A DNA stretch of 28,916 nucleotides from JAJPXC01 sp964517875. Its GTDB lineage: Bacteria > Bacteroidota > Bacteroidia > Bacteroidales > Muribaculaceae. The stretch lies in assembly GCA_964517875.1 (NCBI GenBank), contig CAZFEU010000028.1, positions 1 to 28,916 on the forward strand, given 5' to 3'. The notes under the pieces are model-generated. The model worked only from the letters and a program-made list of their open reading frames with translations, was not told the DNA's origin and did no database searches. Numbering within the stretch: the first letter of the stretch is position 1; every line of letters begins with the position of its first letter. A program made the position numbers and the translations under genes. This document shows, piece by piece, positions 8,351-16,337 of the stretch.

Positions 8351-9490
8351 TCATTCGATGCAATGGTAGTGGGGTAGCTTACGGCAATTGTACTGCGAGG
8401 CCATAACCTCGCCATATGCTCCGGCCGAGCGTATCGCAAGCAGGTCGCCTCGGCGTGTTAGTGGGAGAGTGATGTCGGTGGCGAATGTGTCGGATGATTC
8501 GCAGATAGGACCCACTACATCATATTTCTCACGTGGCGCATCGGCAGGTGCCGAAATGTTGTCGATATGATGATGGGCTCCATAGAGCGCAGGACGTATC
8601 AAGTCGGTCATCCCGGCATCAACTATTATGAATCGGCGATGCAACCCTTGTTTTACGTAAGTCACTTGTGTGATTAGTGATCCGCATTGCCCTACTATCG
8701 CACGTCCTAATTCAAAGTGTAAAGTCTGGTGGGTACGCAGCAGGAGGTGTTTTTGAAAAATATTGAAGAAAGTACCGAAATCAGGCACTGGATGCGTGTG
8801 GGGGTGCAGATAGTCAATGCCGAGTCCTCCGCCCACGTCGATCATCTCCAAATGCACGCCTTGTGATTCGATGTGCTCCTGGATCTTGTTGATAGTGTGG
8901 CACAGAGTTACGTAAGGCTGCATGTCGATGATTTGCGATCCGATGTGGAAGTGAAGGCCGCGCAAATTAATGCTGTCGTTCCATCTGGTGGCCATGTCGA
9001 TTGCACGGTCGAGTGTGGATAAGGGTATACCGAATTTGTTTTCAGAGGTTCCGGTAGTAATGTATTTGTGCGTATGCGCATCGATATTAGGGTTGATGCG
9101 AAATGCTATCGGTGCCTTCACACCCTGCTTTTGTGCAATCTGATGAATCACTTCGAGTTCTTCGAGCGATTCCACGTTAAGACACCCGATGTTGCTGTCG
9201 AGTGCCAATTGTATTTCTCGGTCGGTTTTGCCCACCCCGGCAAGCATGATATCGGCGGGATTGAAACCAACATTCAGGGCTGTCTCCACCTCACCTCCGC
9301 TCACGCAGTCAGCTCCAATTTTGCGTGTGTCAACTATTTCACGCAGAATACTGGCATTGGTGTTGGCCTTGATGGCATAGTGCACTCGGTAGCGTGGATC
9401 AGGGATTGCGTTAAGCATTTCCTCAAGGGTACGGCGAAGCACCCTCAGATCATATTCATAATAAGGCGTAAGTTCTGGCGTAATTTTCAT
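8351..9490 (-). CDS. lysA: Diaminopimelate decarboxylase
   Basis: A PLP-dependent fold III decarboxylase, 379 aa, converting meso-diaminopimelate to L-lysine. Visible motifs: VHYAIKANTN with the Schiff-base Lys41; GADCVSGGEVE; HFHIGSQI; the phosphate-binding DVGGGLGIDY; ELGRAIVGQCG (an EPGR variant with Leu for Pro); VDAGMTDLIRPALYGAHH; GPICESSDTFA, containing the conserved substrate-binding Cys of CESxD; and GAYGEVMASQYN near the C terminus. Its start overlaps the end of the aspartate kinase gene by 4 bp, indicating translational coupling, so first and last steps of lysine synthesis are coexpressed. Arginine or ornithine decarboxylases share the fold, but the CESSD and GAYG motifs and the neighbour favour LysA. 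Confidence 0.93.
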   Translation of the reverse strand: MKITPELTPYYEYDLRVLRRTLEEMLNAIPDPRYRVHYAIKANTNASILREIVDTRKIGADCVSGGEVETALNVGFNPADIMLAGVGKTDREIQLALDSNIGCLNVESLEELEVIHQIAQKQGVKAPIAFRINPNIDAHTHKYITTGTSENKFGIPLSTLDRAIDMATRWNDSINLRGLHFHIGSQIIDMQPYVTLCHTINKIQEHIESQGVHLEMIDVGGGLGIDYLHPHTHPVPDFGTFFNIFQKHLLLRTHQTLHFELGRAIVGQCGSLITQVTYVKQGLHRRFIIVDAGMTDLIRPALYGAHHHIDNISAPADAPREKYDVVGPICESSDTFATDITLPLTRRGDLLAIRSAGAYGEVMASQYNCRKLPHYHCIE

Positions 9491-10803
9491 TTTGGAAAGA
9501 GTGTGTCGCTCAATGCCTGCAGGGCTTTCACTTTATCTGACTTATGCACGAGGAATGATATGTTGTAGTTTGATCCCCCGTAGCTTACCATGCGCACAGG
9601 TATATTGCGTAGGGCATCCATTGCCAAGGTTTCAAGGCCTGTATTGCTCCACTCCAGATCGCCTACTACGCATATTATCACCATATCTTTGTCGATAGTT
9701 ACCGATCCGAGTTTTCGTAGCTCATCTACGATGGGTGTGAGATTCTGTCCGGAGTCGATTGTGACCGATACACCCACCTCCGATGTCACCACCATGTCGA
9801 TAGGCGTGCGGTAGCTCTCGAAAATCTCAAAAACCTTGCGCATAAACCCGTATGCGAGCAACATACGGCTCGATTTTATCTTGATGGCGGTGATATTGTC
9901 CTTGGCGGCTACGGCCTTAATGGCATGGTTGCCTGGAGTATGATGTATTAGAGTGCCTGGGGCGTCGGGTTGCATCGTGTTAAGCAGACGCACCGGTATA
10001 TTGTGATATTTAGCCGGAAGTACGCAAGTGGGGTGAAGGATTTTTGCGCCGAAATAAGCGAGTTCAGCTGCCTCTTCAAAGTGCAGTTCCCTCACCGGCT
10101 CGGTGCCATTCACATAGCGAGGGTCATTGTTGTGCATGCCGTCGATATCTGTCCATATCTGTATCTCGTCGGCTCGGATGGCGGCTCCTATGAGCGAGGC
10201 GGTGTAGTCGCTTCCTCCGCGTTGCAGGTTGTCAACGTCACCATAGGCGTTGCGGCATATATACCCCTCAGTAAGGTAGATGTCGGCATCGGGATTTACC
10301 TCAAGGAGCGAGAGTAGATGTGCGTGGATATACGGTGAATCGGGTTCGCCTGTCTTGTCGGTGCGCATATATTCGAGCGCCGGGAGCACTACCGATTTCA
10401 CCCCCTGCTGACGCAGGTAGCAGTCCATCATAGCCGTTGACATCAATTCGCCGCGGGCCAGGATCTCCTTTTCTTCGTATAAAGTAAATGCATCGGTGGC
10501 AAAGTCGTGAATGAGATTGAGATGCTCCATCACCCTGTTGCGGGCTTCATTGCGCAGATCGTGAGAGTCGATTAGCTGATCAATGGTACACATGAATTTA
10601 GCGGTTAGCTGACTCAGCACCTCCTTTGCCGCTGACTTATTGCCACGATAGAGATATTCAGTAATTTCAACGAGTGTGTTGGTAACTCCGGCCATTGCCG
10701 AGAGCACCACTATATTACGGCCGCGGCTCATCACCAGCTGAGCCACATGCTTGATGTTGTCGGCGCTTCCTACCGAAGTGCCACCGAATTTGAGTACGTT
10801 CAT
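9487..10803 (-). CDS. lysC: Aspartate kinase (monofunctional, with ACT domains)
   Basis: A 438-aa aspartokinase that phosphorylates L-aspartate at the head of the lysine/threonine/methionine/DAP pathway. It starts with the family signature VLKFGGTSVGSADN (residues 3-16). The kinase core continues with VVLSAMAGVTNTLVE, EEKEILARGELMS, LTEGYICRNAYG, QRGGSDYTASLIGAA, IWTDIDGMHNNDPR and ELAYFGAKILHP. Two ACT regulatory modules follow from about residue 300 (ITAIKIKSSRMLLAYG and ICVVGDLEWSNTGLE). There is no C-terminal homoserine dehydrogenase domain, so this is the stand-alone form. Its pairing with lysA suggests a lysine- or DAP-dedicated isozyme; which amino acid inhibits it cannot be read from the sequence. 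Confidence 0.93.
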   Translation of the reverse strand: MNVLKFGGTSVGSADNIKHVAQLVMSRGRNIVVLSAMAGVTNTLVEITEYLYRGNKSAAKEVLSQLTAKFMCTIDQLIDSHDLRNEARNRVMEHLNLIHDFATDAFTLYEEKEILARGELMSTAMMDCYLRQQGVKSVVLPALEYMRTDKTGEPDSPYIHAHLLSLLEVNPDADIYLTEGYICRNAYGDVDNLQRGGSDYTASLIGAAIRADEIQIWTDIDGMHNNDPRYVNGTEPVRELHFEEAAELAYFGAKILHPTCVLPAKYHNIPVRLLNTMQPDAPGTLIHHTPGNHAIKAVAAKDNITAIKIKSSRMLLAYGFMRKVFEIFESYRTPIDMVVTSEVGVSVTIDSGQNLTPIVDELRKLGSVTIDKDMVIICVVGDLEWSNTGLETLAMDALRNIPVRMVSYGGSNYNISFLVHKSDKVKALQALSDTLFPK

Positions 10804-10812
10804 CTCAGTAGC

Positions 10813-11478
10813 TTAATTTGACGGAATAAGTTCTTTCCCCTCGCACCTCAGCACTCGTCCTGGGAACTGGTCTACCATGCCCAAGTTATGTGTTGCCATT
10901 ATCACGGTAGTGCCCTGCTGGGCTATTGAGTGCAGGTGGCTCACGATTTGTTCGCTGGTTTCAGGGTCAAGGTTTCCTGTGGGCTCGTCGGCGAGGATTA
11001 GCTGGGGCTTGTTGAGCAAAGCCCGTGCTATCACAATGCGCTGCTGTTCACCTCCCGAAAGCTCATATGGCATCTTGTACGATTTGGTGAGCATCCCTAC
11101 CTGCTTAAGCACCTGCTCGATGCGTGTCTCAATCTCTATGGGGTTGCGCCAGCCGGTAGCATCGAGCACAAACTGCAAGTTGCGATGCACGTTGCGGTCC
11201 ATCAGTAGCTGAAAGTCTTGGAATACGATGCCGATTTCACGGCGCAGCATCGGCACGTCGCGGCGGCGTATTGTAGCCATGTCGCGGCCAAGCACCTCTG
11301 CCTCTCCGCTATGAATGGGAATTTCGGCATACATTGACTTCATCAGCGAACTTTTGCCGCTACCCACTTTCCCTATTAGGTAGACCATTTCACCCTGCTC
11401 CACGTCGAGGTTGACGTGCTTTAGCACCACATGCTCTTTGCGCAGGATTTCGACATCACGGTATCTGATTATACTCAT
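10813..11478 (-). CDS. ftsE: FtsE-type ABC transporter ATP-binding protein
   Basis: A 221-aa ABC ATPase. In the cell-division complex FtsE binds the membrane protein FtsX and controls peptidoglycan hydrolases. Walker A is GKVGSGKSS, the Q-loop FQDFQLLMDRNV is characteristic of FtsE, the signature is LSGGEQQR, Walker B is LILADEPTGNLD, and the H-loop is ATHNLGMVDQFPGRVL. The ATG at 11476-11478 (MSIIRYRDVEI) is preferred over one at 11503-11505, because the latter sits inside the predicted -7 promoter element at 11503-11510. No FtsX gene is adjacent; instead the aspartate kinase follows after 9 bp. LolD or MacB-type ATPases are the main alternative assignments, but the FQDFxLL(M)DRxVxxN pattern favours FtsE. 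Confidence 0.85.
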   Translation of the reverse strand: MSIIRYRDVEILRKEHVVLKHVNLDVEQGEMVYLIGKVGSGKSSLMKSMYAEIPIHSGEAEVLGRDMATIRRRDVPMLRREIGIVFQDFQLLMDRNVHRNLQFVLDATGWRNPIEIETRIEQVLKQVGMLTKSYKMPYELSGGEQQRIVIARALLNKPQLILADEPTGNLDPETSEQIVSHLHSIAQQGTTVIMATHNLGMVDQFPGRVLRCEGKELIPSN

Positions 11479-11502
11479 TATGTTCGGCAATTTTTTGACA
11501 CG

Positions 11503-11510
11503 CAAAAGTA
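11503..11510 (-). promoter_or_regulatory. -7 element for the ftsE-lysC-lysA operon
   Basis: TACTTTTG on the minus strand matches TAnnTTTG exactly. Initiation would fall near 11496, giving a leader of about 18 nt before the ATG at 11478. The nearest good TTG (11536-11538) is 25 nt away, longer than the usual spacing, so the -33 element is unresolved. Confidence 0.5.
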
Positions 11511-11612
11511 CACAAAAAAACCTGATTTCTCATCACAACCCCCAATATTTTCGGTATTGTTACCGACCTTTCGGATATAGATGCCGGGCTATCCGAGTAT
11601 ATCACACCACGT

Positions 11613-11646
11613 CGCAGAGGCTCGCCGATGTCGACGAGCCTCTGCG
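11613..11646 (-). terminator. Inverted repeat downstream of the lipoprotein gene, possible terminator
   Basis: Positions 11613-11624 pair perfectly with 11635-11646 (12 bp, 10-nt loop), about 30 bp after the lipoprotein stop. No T-run follows on the minus strand, so a factor-independent terminator is not certain. Confidence 0.45.
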
Positions 11647-11675
11647 CTTTGTTGTTTAAATTCGAATGTTACGAC

Positions 11676-12386
11676 TTAATTGCCCCAGTAATCTACGGTG
11701 TACTTTTCCGCCCAGGTTGCATATTCTTCATCCGACACGCGTTCAAGCACGTAGTCAGCACCAGTTCCTGTAAGAGCGTATACGCCATTACCTTTATAGG
11801 TGTAATCTGTTTCAACGACCAAGAGGGTGTTATCATCAATCAGTTTAATCGGCATAAGCCAATCACGATCTTCGGTCGAAGTGTACCCTATTATAGGAGC
11901 GTCGGTGTCGAGTCTGCTCTCATCATGATAATAAAAATCATGATCCCAATATCTCTTACCATACCTCCTTACATAGCCCGGATGAAAGGAAAATTTGACA
12001 TCTTCATAGCCAGCACAGCCTGAAAGTCCTGGTGTGACGTAGTATGGTTTTGTGGAGCCGTCTTCGCGAATATCTCGAAGTGAATTATATCTTCTCTCCC
12101 ATCCGTGTCCTATGATTTTTTCATTCATCTGCTGGGCGGTTATCTTTGCGTTTTCGTCGATGGGATACCAAAAGCCGTTCTCATCCTTATAATACTCTTG
12201 GTTTAACTGGGCGTCCAACTCTGCGGAGAGCTCCGACACATTGATCCTATATTCCTTCTCTATATCACCCCATATCGCAGCTTCATCTTCTGTCGAAACA
12301 ACGCACGCGGGCTCGTCAAATTCTTGTGAAGTGCATCCTGTCATGATTGCTGCAAACGACAACAGGCAAAAGGCAAAATGTTTCAT
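11676..12386 (-). CDS. Hypothetical lipoprotein
   Basis: I do not recognise this 236-aa protein. It begins with a lipoprotein signal, MKHFAFCLLSFAAIMTGC, with Cys18 as the likely lipidated residue. The next residues (TSQEFDEP) are acidic, which in Bacteroidetes can favour export to the outer leaflet of the outer membrane; that is only a weak hint here. The mature protein is soluble-looking, rich in Tyr, Trp, Asp and Glu (for example YYKDENGFWYPIDE, GKRYWDHDFYYHDES, VVETDYTYKGNGVYALTG), with no coiled coil or membrane segment. The beta-strand-like repeats near the end (LLVVETDYTYKGNGVYAL) resemble small bacterial lipocalin or beta-sandwich proteins, but no family can be assigned. It stands alone, between an intergenic hairpin and a structured 311-bp gap. 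Confidence 0.8.
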   Translation of the reverse strand: MKHFAFCLLSFAAIMTGCTSQEFDEPACVVSTEDEAAIWGDIEKEYRINVSELSAELDAQLNQEYYKDENGFWYPIDENAKITAQQMNEKIIGHGWERRYNSLRDIREDGSTKPYYVTPGLSGCAGYEDVKFSFHPGYVRRYGKRYWDHDFYYHDESRLDTDAPIIGYTSTEDRDWLMPIKLIDDNTLLVVETDYTYKGNGVYALTGTGADYVLERVSDEEYATWAEKYTVDYWGN

Positions 12387-12502
12387 AGTGATAGAAATTT
12401 AATGGTATATTTGATTTTCGGACGCAATTTAGCACTCTTAAAAAACAATCACAAATAATTCATTACAATTTTATGTTTTTTTAACATTTAGTCGCCGAAA
12501 GA

Positions 12503-12646
12503 AGCAGATCTAACCCGCAGTGATGAACTCTATATAACCGCATGACAGCGGAGCTGGCTTGCGGGAGTGGGTGAAACCAGCGCCACCGCGCCCGTCCGGG
12601 CGCTACTCTATCCCAGCTATTGAACTTGGAGGAAGGGTGGGCTGTT
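12503..12646. ncRNA. Candidate structured RNA or DNA element, strand unresolved
   Basis: Several complementary segments lie in 144 bp. The ends can close (12503-12507 with 12642-12646, and 12513-12516 with 12635-12638). Inside are 12538-12541 with 12548-12551, 12588-12593 with 12598-12603 (6 bp, GC-only, 4-nt loop), 12514-12519 with 12560-12565, and 12552-12557 with 12613-12618. The last two pairings cross, so they form either a pseudoknot or alternative states. I do not recognise a known riboswitch, 6S RNA, SRP RNA or RNase P core. A tentative promoter at 12648-12677 lies after it, so on the plus strand it may be a separate RNA rather than a leader. Confidence 0.35.
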
Positions 12647-12647
12647 A

Positions 12648-12677
12648 TTGAATAGTGATTATTTCACATTCTGTTTG
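12648..12677 (+). promoter_or_regulatory. Tentative promoter of the EamA transporter gene
   Basis: TTG (12648-12650), a 19-nt spacer, and TCTGTTTG (12670-12677), one mismatch from TAnnTTTG. The transporter ATG follows 20 nt later. Confidence 0.35.
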
Positions 12678-12697
12678 AAAATTTAAGACTTTTATTT

Positions 12698-13639
12698 ATG
12701 GATAATACAAAAGTTAACAACAACTCCACAACCCCGATGGGGCAAAACGGTAAATCGATGGTATTAGGCAACCTGTGCATACTCGCAGCCGCAATATTCT
12801 GGGGCTTGAACGTATCGGCTACAAAAGCATTGATACCCGAATGGATGTCGGCAGAGGGCATCACTGCAGTGCGTCTAATTGGTGGATGTGTGTTGTTTTG
12901 GATTGTATCACTTTTCTTCAAGTGGCAGAGTATTGACCGCAGCGACTGGGTTCGCTTAATTGCGGGTGGCATTGTAGGTCTGTTCGGTTTTATTTACCTG
13001 TTTGTCACCTCACTGCGTTATGGCAATCCCATTGACATATCTATCATAATGACGATTCCGCCGGTGTTTGTGATACTGATCGGTGTAGTTTTCAAGCATA
13101 GGCGACCGTCGTTGCTGGAATATGTTGGCATAGTCGTCTCGTTTATAGGAGCGGCTATCGTGATATTGGCCAACAGTGGAGGCGCAAATGGAAGCGACAA
13201 TATGCTTGGTGACTTTCTTGCCATACTTTCCACGATGTGCTATGCCATATACCTTGTGGTGCTTGAAGAGCCTACCAAGAAATATCGCCCTACGGTGTTG
13301 CTCCGGTGGGTGTTTCTCTTTGCTGCAATACCGGGGTTGCTTCTCGTGCCCGGAATGCAACACGAACTAATATTGACGGCAGTTACAGTTACCCCATGGG
13401 TTGAAATCGGATTTATCCTTTTATGCCCTACATTCTTGGCCTACTTCCTGGTTCAGCCGGCCATCAAGAGCATAGGATCGGAGATGGTGTCGATTTATCA
13501 ATACCTTGTTCCGGTGTTTGCTACCATATCAGCTGTGATGATGGGCCTCGACCACCTGAAGTGGATTCAGGTAGTGGCAATGCTTGTGATAGTGGGAGGC
13601 ATGGTGCTTACAAATATCGGCAAGAAGCACCGCAGGTGA
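12698..13639 (+). CDS. DMT-superfamily (EamA) membrane transporter
   Basis: A 313-aa inner-membrane protein of the drug/metabolite transporter superfamily. About 20 polar residues are followed by roughly ten hydrophobic helices organised as two EamA repeats. The first repeat begins LCILAAAIFWGLNVSATKAL (about 26-45), with the family's FWG motif. The second begins at GDFLAILSTMCYAIYLVVLE (about 170-189). The C-terminal helices end in the positively charged tail GKKHRR. EamA proteins export or import amino acids, nucleotide sugars or other small metabolites; the substrate cannot be inferred here, and no neighbouring pathway points to one. It lies divergently from the lipoprotein gene and 159 bp upstream of the patatin gene. 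Confidence 0.9.
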   Translation: MDNTKVNNNSTTPMGQNGKSMVLGNLCILAAAIFWGLNVSATKALIPEWMSAEGITAVRLIGGCVLFWIVSLFFKWQSIDRSDWVRLIAGGIVGLFGFIYLFVTSLRYGNPIDISIIMTIPPVFVILIGVVFKHRRPSLLEYVGIVVSFIGAAIVILANSGGANGSDNMLGDFLAILSTMCYAIYLVVLEEPTKKYRPTVLLRWVFLFAAIPGLLLVPGMQHELILTAVTVTPWVEIGFILLCPTFLAYFLVQPAIKSIGSEMVSIYQYLVPVFATISAVMMGLDHLKWIQVVAMLVIVGGMVLTNIGKKHRR

Positions 13640-13798
13640 ACGACGAAAAGGTTAATAACTTTTTAAATATTGATAATTTGAGGCGTGAGTCGCATTGAGT
13701 GATTCGTGCCTCAAATCTTGTTGCTGTTTTGATGGAAAAATTTCTTATGACCGATGGTAATTTCTCATAGAAAATCGCTAAATTCGCGCCGTAAAGAT

Positions 13799-14602
13799 AT
13801 GTCACAATTACTGCCAAAACAAAAAGCCCATAGAATTGGGGTGGCCTTCAGCGGTGGAGGTGCGCGTGGTTTTGCCCACGCAGGAGCACTCAAAGCCCTT
13901 GAGGAGCTTGGCATCAAGCCGACCATCGTGGCCGGAGTGAGTGCCGGGGCAGTGATAGCCGCCTTGTATAGCGCAGGGGTTAAGCCTGAAGAAATGATTG
14001 ATGTGTTTGCCGAGGTAAAGTTTTCGACAAGTTGTGAACTTGCGCTTGGCGGTTGCGGTGTGTTTAAGATAGACCGCTTCATCAAATTCATAGAAACGCA
14101 ACTTCGAGGGCACAAGAATCTTGAAGACCTGCCTATAGCAACACATATCTGCGCCACAGATTTTGATAATGACCGTGCGGTAGACTTCACCACCGGCAAC
14201 ATAGCGCAAAGGGTAGGGGCATCTTGCTCGATACCCATATTGTTCAAGCCGATTAATATTGATGGCGTAAACTATGTGGACGGCGGCGTGCTCCGCAATC
14301 TGCCTGCATGGGCAATACGTCAGCATTGCGATAAACTCATAGGCATCAATTGTTCGCCAATGGGTGACGAAGAGCCACGAATGGGCTCGATAATCGATGT
14401 GGCACAGCACACCTACCGCCTGATGACAAAACAGAATGTGAAAGTCGATGCCGATATGTGCGACCTTGTGGTGGAGACACGCGATATAGCCCACTACCGC
14501 GTGTTCAACATGAAAGAGACAAATAAAGTATACAGTTCGGGCTACGCCGCAATGATGCAAGCAGCGAAGTCAATAGATTGGCTCCCCGACCCGCAACAGT
14601 AA
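13799..14602 (+). CDS. Patatin-like phospholipase/esterase (RssA/YchK-like)
   Basis: A 267-aa serine hydrolase with the patatin Ser-Asp dyad. The glycine-rich oxyanion loop is FSGGGARGFAHAGALKALEE (residues 17-36), the nucleophile elbow is GVSAG with Ser48, and the catalytic Asp161 lies in YVDGGVLRNLPAWAI. No signal peptide or membrane segment is present, so it should act in the cytoplasm or at the inner face of the membrane, on phospholipids or acyl esters; the physiological substrate is unknown. The ATG at 13799 (MSQLLPKQKAH) is chosen because a near-consensus -7 box TAAATTCG lies at 13779-13786, downstream of an alternative ATG at 13754 and close to this start. It heads a tight three-gene run, with the GH13 gene starting 7 bp after its stop. 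Confidence 0.88.
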   Translation: MSQLLPKQKAHRIGVAFSGGGARGFAHAGALKALEELGIKPTIVAGVSAGAVIAALYSAGVKPEEMIDVFAEVKFSTSCELALGGCGVFKIDRFIKFIETQLRGHKNLEDLPIATHICATDFDNDRAVDFTTGNIAQRVGASCSIPILFKPINIDGVNYVDGGVLRNLPAWAIRQHCDKLIGINCSPMGDEEPRMGSIIDVAQHTYRLMTKQNVKVDADMCDLVVETRDIAHYRVFNMKETNKVYSSGYAAMMQAAKSIDWLPDPQQ

Positions 14603-14609
14603 GACCGAT

Positions 14610-16334
14610 ATGATACACCAGAGCAAACCAATCATCTACCAGATGCTCCCGCGATTGATGACAAACTACAATCCCTCATGCATCCCCGGTGGCACCATTG
14701 AACAAAACGGCGCTGGTAAGCTCAATGATATAAACTCATCTATTCTTAAATCGATAGCCGCATTGGGCGCTACCCACGTGTGGTATACAGGGGTGATAGA
14801 GCACGCTCACGATGCCGACTACTCGGCCTTCGGCATACCACGTCACAATCCACATGTGGTGAAAGGTAAGGCGGGTTCGCCCTACGCAATCACCGATTAC
14901 TACGACATTGACCCTGACCTGGCAGAGGATGTGCCTAATCGTATGGGTGAGTTCACGGCACTGGTTGAGCGCTCACACCGGGCCGGACTAAAAGTGATAA
15001 TCGATTTCGTGCCCAATCATGTGGCGCGTCAATATAAGTCAGATGCAAAACCAGCCGGCATCAAAGACCTCGGAGTTGACGATAACCAGGATCTTTTCTT
15101 TGGTCATAACAACAACTTCTATTATATACCTCGCCAACAATTTGCCCCATCTGTCGACATGGGCTCGGGGGATGATGCTTATGTGGAATTTCCAGCTAAA
15201 GCTACCGGCAACGACTGCTTTACAGCATTTCCCAGCGCCAACGACTGGTACGAGACTGTGAAACTCAACTATGGTGTAGATTATGGTGACGGTTCGCGAC
15301 ACTTTCAGCCTATCCCCGACACATGGTTCAAGATGCTGCATATACTACGCTTTTGGGCATCGAAGGGTATCGATGGATTCCGCTGCGATATGGCGCATAT
15401 GGTGCCTGTGGAATTTTGGAAGTGGGCTATAGCCAATGTAAAGGAACACTACCCCCACATTATCTTCATCGCAGAGATTTATGATGTGGGGCTTTACCGA
15501 CAGTTTATCAACGATGCAGGGTTTGACTACCTATATGATAAAGTGAATCTATACGACACATTACGTGCCATTGAGACATCGACTCAGTCGGCTGCCACTA
15601 TCACGAGCTGCTGGCAGACTGTAGACGGTATAGCCGACCATATGCTTAATTTCCTCGAAAACCATGACGAGCAGCGGTTCGGATCGCCACAGTATGCCGG
15701 CGACCCTGCGAGGGTTATCCCATCGCTCGTGGTGAGTGCTATGATTAATACCGGGCCATTTATGCTCTACGCGGGTCAAGAGCTTGGTGAGCAGGCTCTT
15801 GAATCGGAGGGATTCAGCGGCAGGGATGGTCGTACCACCATATTTGACTACTGGAGCCTGTCAACTATACGCCGATGGGCCAACGGAGGTCGTCCTGGCA
15901 ACAAGCAACTCACACCTCATGAGGTGTGGCTTCGCGGGCGTTATAGCAAGATACTCAATATTGCACGAAGCGAAGCTGCCATCAGCAAAGGACGGTTCTT
16001 CGATTTGATGTATGTCAACTATCATAATCCATCCCTCAATCCTCACCGACAGTATGTGTTTCTACGCTGCCACTGTGACGAGCTGATGGTGATAGCTGTC
16101 AACTTCGACTCGGTAGGTGTAGATCTAAAGGTCAATATACCCACTCATGCTTTCGATACATTTGATATACCCCAGGGCGACTTTGTGGCAATCGACCTTC
16201 TCACAGGTGAAAAGATGCGTAAGTCAATACGTGACGACGCTACGTTCAACACCTATGTGGGAGCGCACGATGCCGTGATATGGAAAGTCGACCTTAAATC
16301 AATAAATTTGCACAGTCATTCATCTTCCAAATAG
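14610..16334 (+). CDS. Cytoplasmic GH13 alpha-amylase-family enzyme
   Basis: A 574-aa GH13 protein without a signal peptide, so probably cytoplasmic and acting on imported malto-oligosaccharides, glycogen or a related alpha-glucoside. It opens with IIYQMLPRLMTNYN, a typical first barrel strand. Region I is IDFVPNHVARQY; region II is GFRCDMAH with nucleophile Asp260; region III is IAEIYD with Glu289 as acid/base; region IV is LENHDEQ with Asp353. An all-beta C-terminal domain follows from about residue 480 (VFLRCHCDELMVIAVNFD). An insertion between regions I and II (about residues 145-230, with DNQDLFFGHNNNFYYIP) enlarges domain B. Hydrolase, transferase or phosphorylase activity cannot be separated by eye, and subfamily is left open. 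It lies between a patatin and prs with 7-bp and 3-bp gaps, an unusual grouping. Confidence 0.9.
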   Translation: MIHQSKPIIYQMLPRLMTNYNPSCIPGGTIEQNGAGKLNDINSSILKSIAALGATHVWYTGVIEHAHDADYSAFGIPRHNPHVVKGKAGSPYAITDYYDIDPDLAEDVPNRMGEFTALVERSHRAGLKVIIDFVPNHVARQYKSDAKPAGIKDLGVDDNQDLFFGHNNNFYYIPRQQFAPSVDMGSGDDAYVEFPAKATGNDCFTAFPSANDWYETVKLNYGVDYGDGSRHFQPIPDTWFKMLHILRFWASKGIDGFRCDMAHMVPVEFWKWAIANVKEHYPHIIFIAEIYDVGLYRQFINDAGFDYLYDKVNLYDTLRAIETSTQSAATITSCWQTVDGIADHMLNFLENHDEQRFGSPQYAGDPARVIPSLVVSAMINTGPFMLYAGQELGEQALESEGFSGRDGRTTIFDYWSLSTIRRWANGGRPGNKQLTPHEVWLRGRYSKILNIARSEAAISKGRFFDLMYVNYHNPSLNPHRQYVFLRCHCDELMVIAVNFDSVGVDLKVNIPTHAFDTFDIPQGDFVAIDLLTGEKMRKSIRDDATFNTYVGAHDAVIWKVDLKSINLHSHSSSK

Positions 16335-16337
16335 ATT

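Larger units (their letters stand above)
12387..12697. other. 311-bp intergenic region between divergent genes, with a structured core
   Basis: The flanks are AT-rich and probably hold the promoters of the divergent lipoprotein and transporter genes. On the minus strand TTTG-N20-TAAATTGC upstream of the lipoprotein is a weak promoter match. The centre (about 12500-12650) is strikingly GC-rich, has no open reading frame I would support, and is described separately. Confidence 0.7.

Noticed and set aside
13754..13798. Upstream ATG extending the patatin by 15 residues
   Set aside because: The added residues are not family-like, and the -7-like box TAAATTCG at 13779-13786 falls inside them, favouring the ATG at 13799.
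13808..14560. A 250-codon open frame on the minus strand across the patatin gene
   Set aside because: It is the antisense shadow of a clear patatin with intact catalytic motifs, and its translation shows no recognisable domain.
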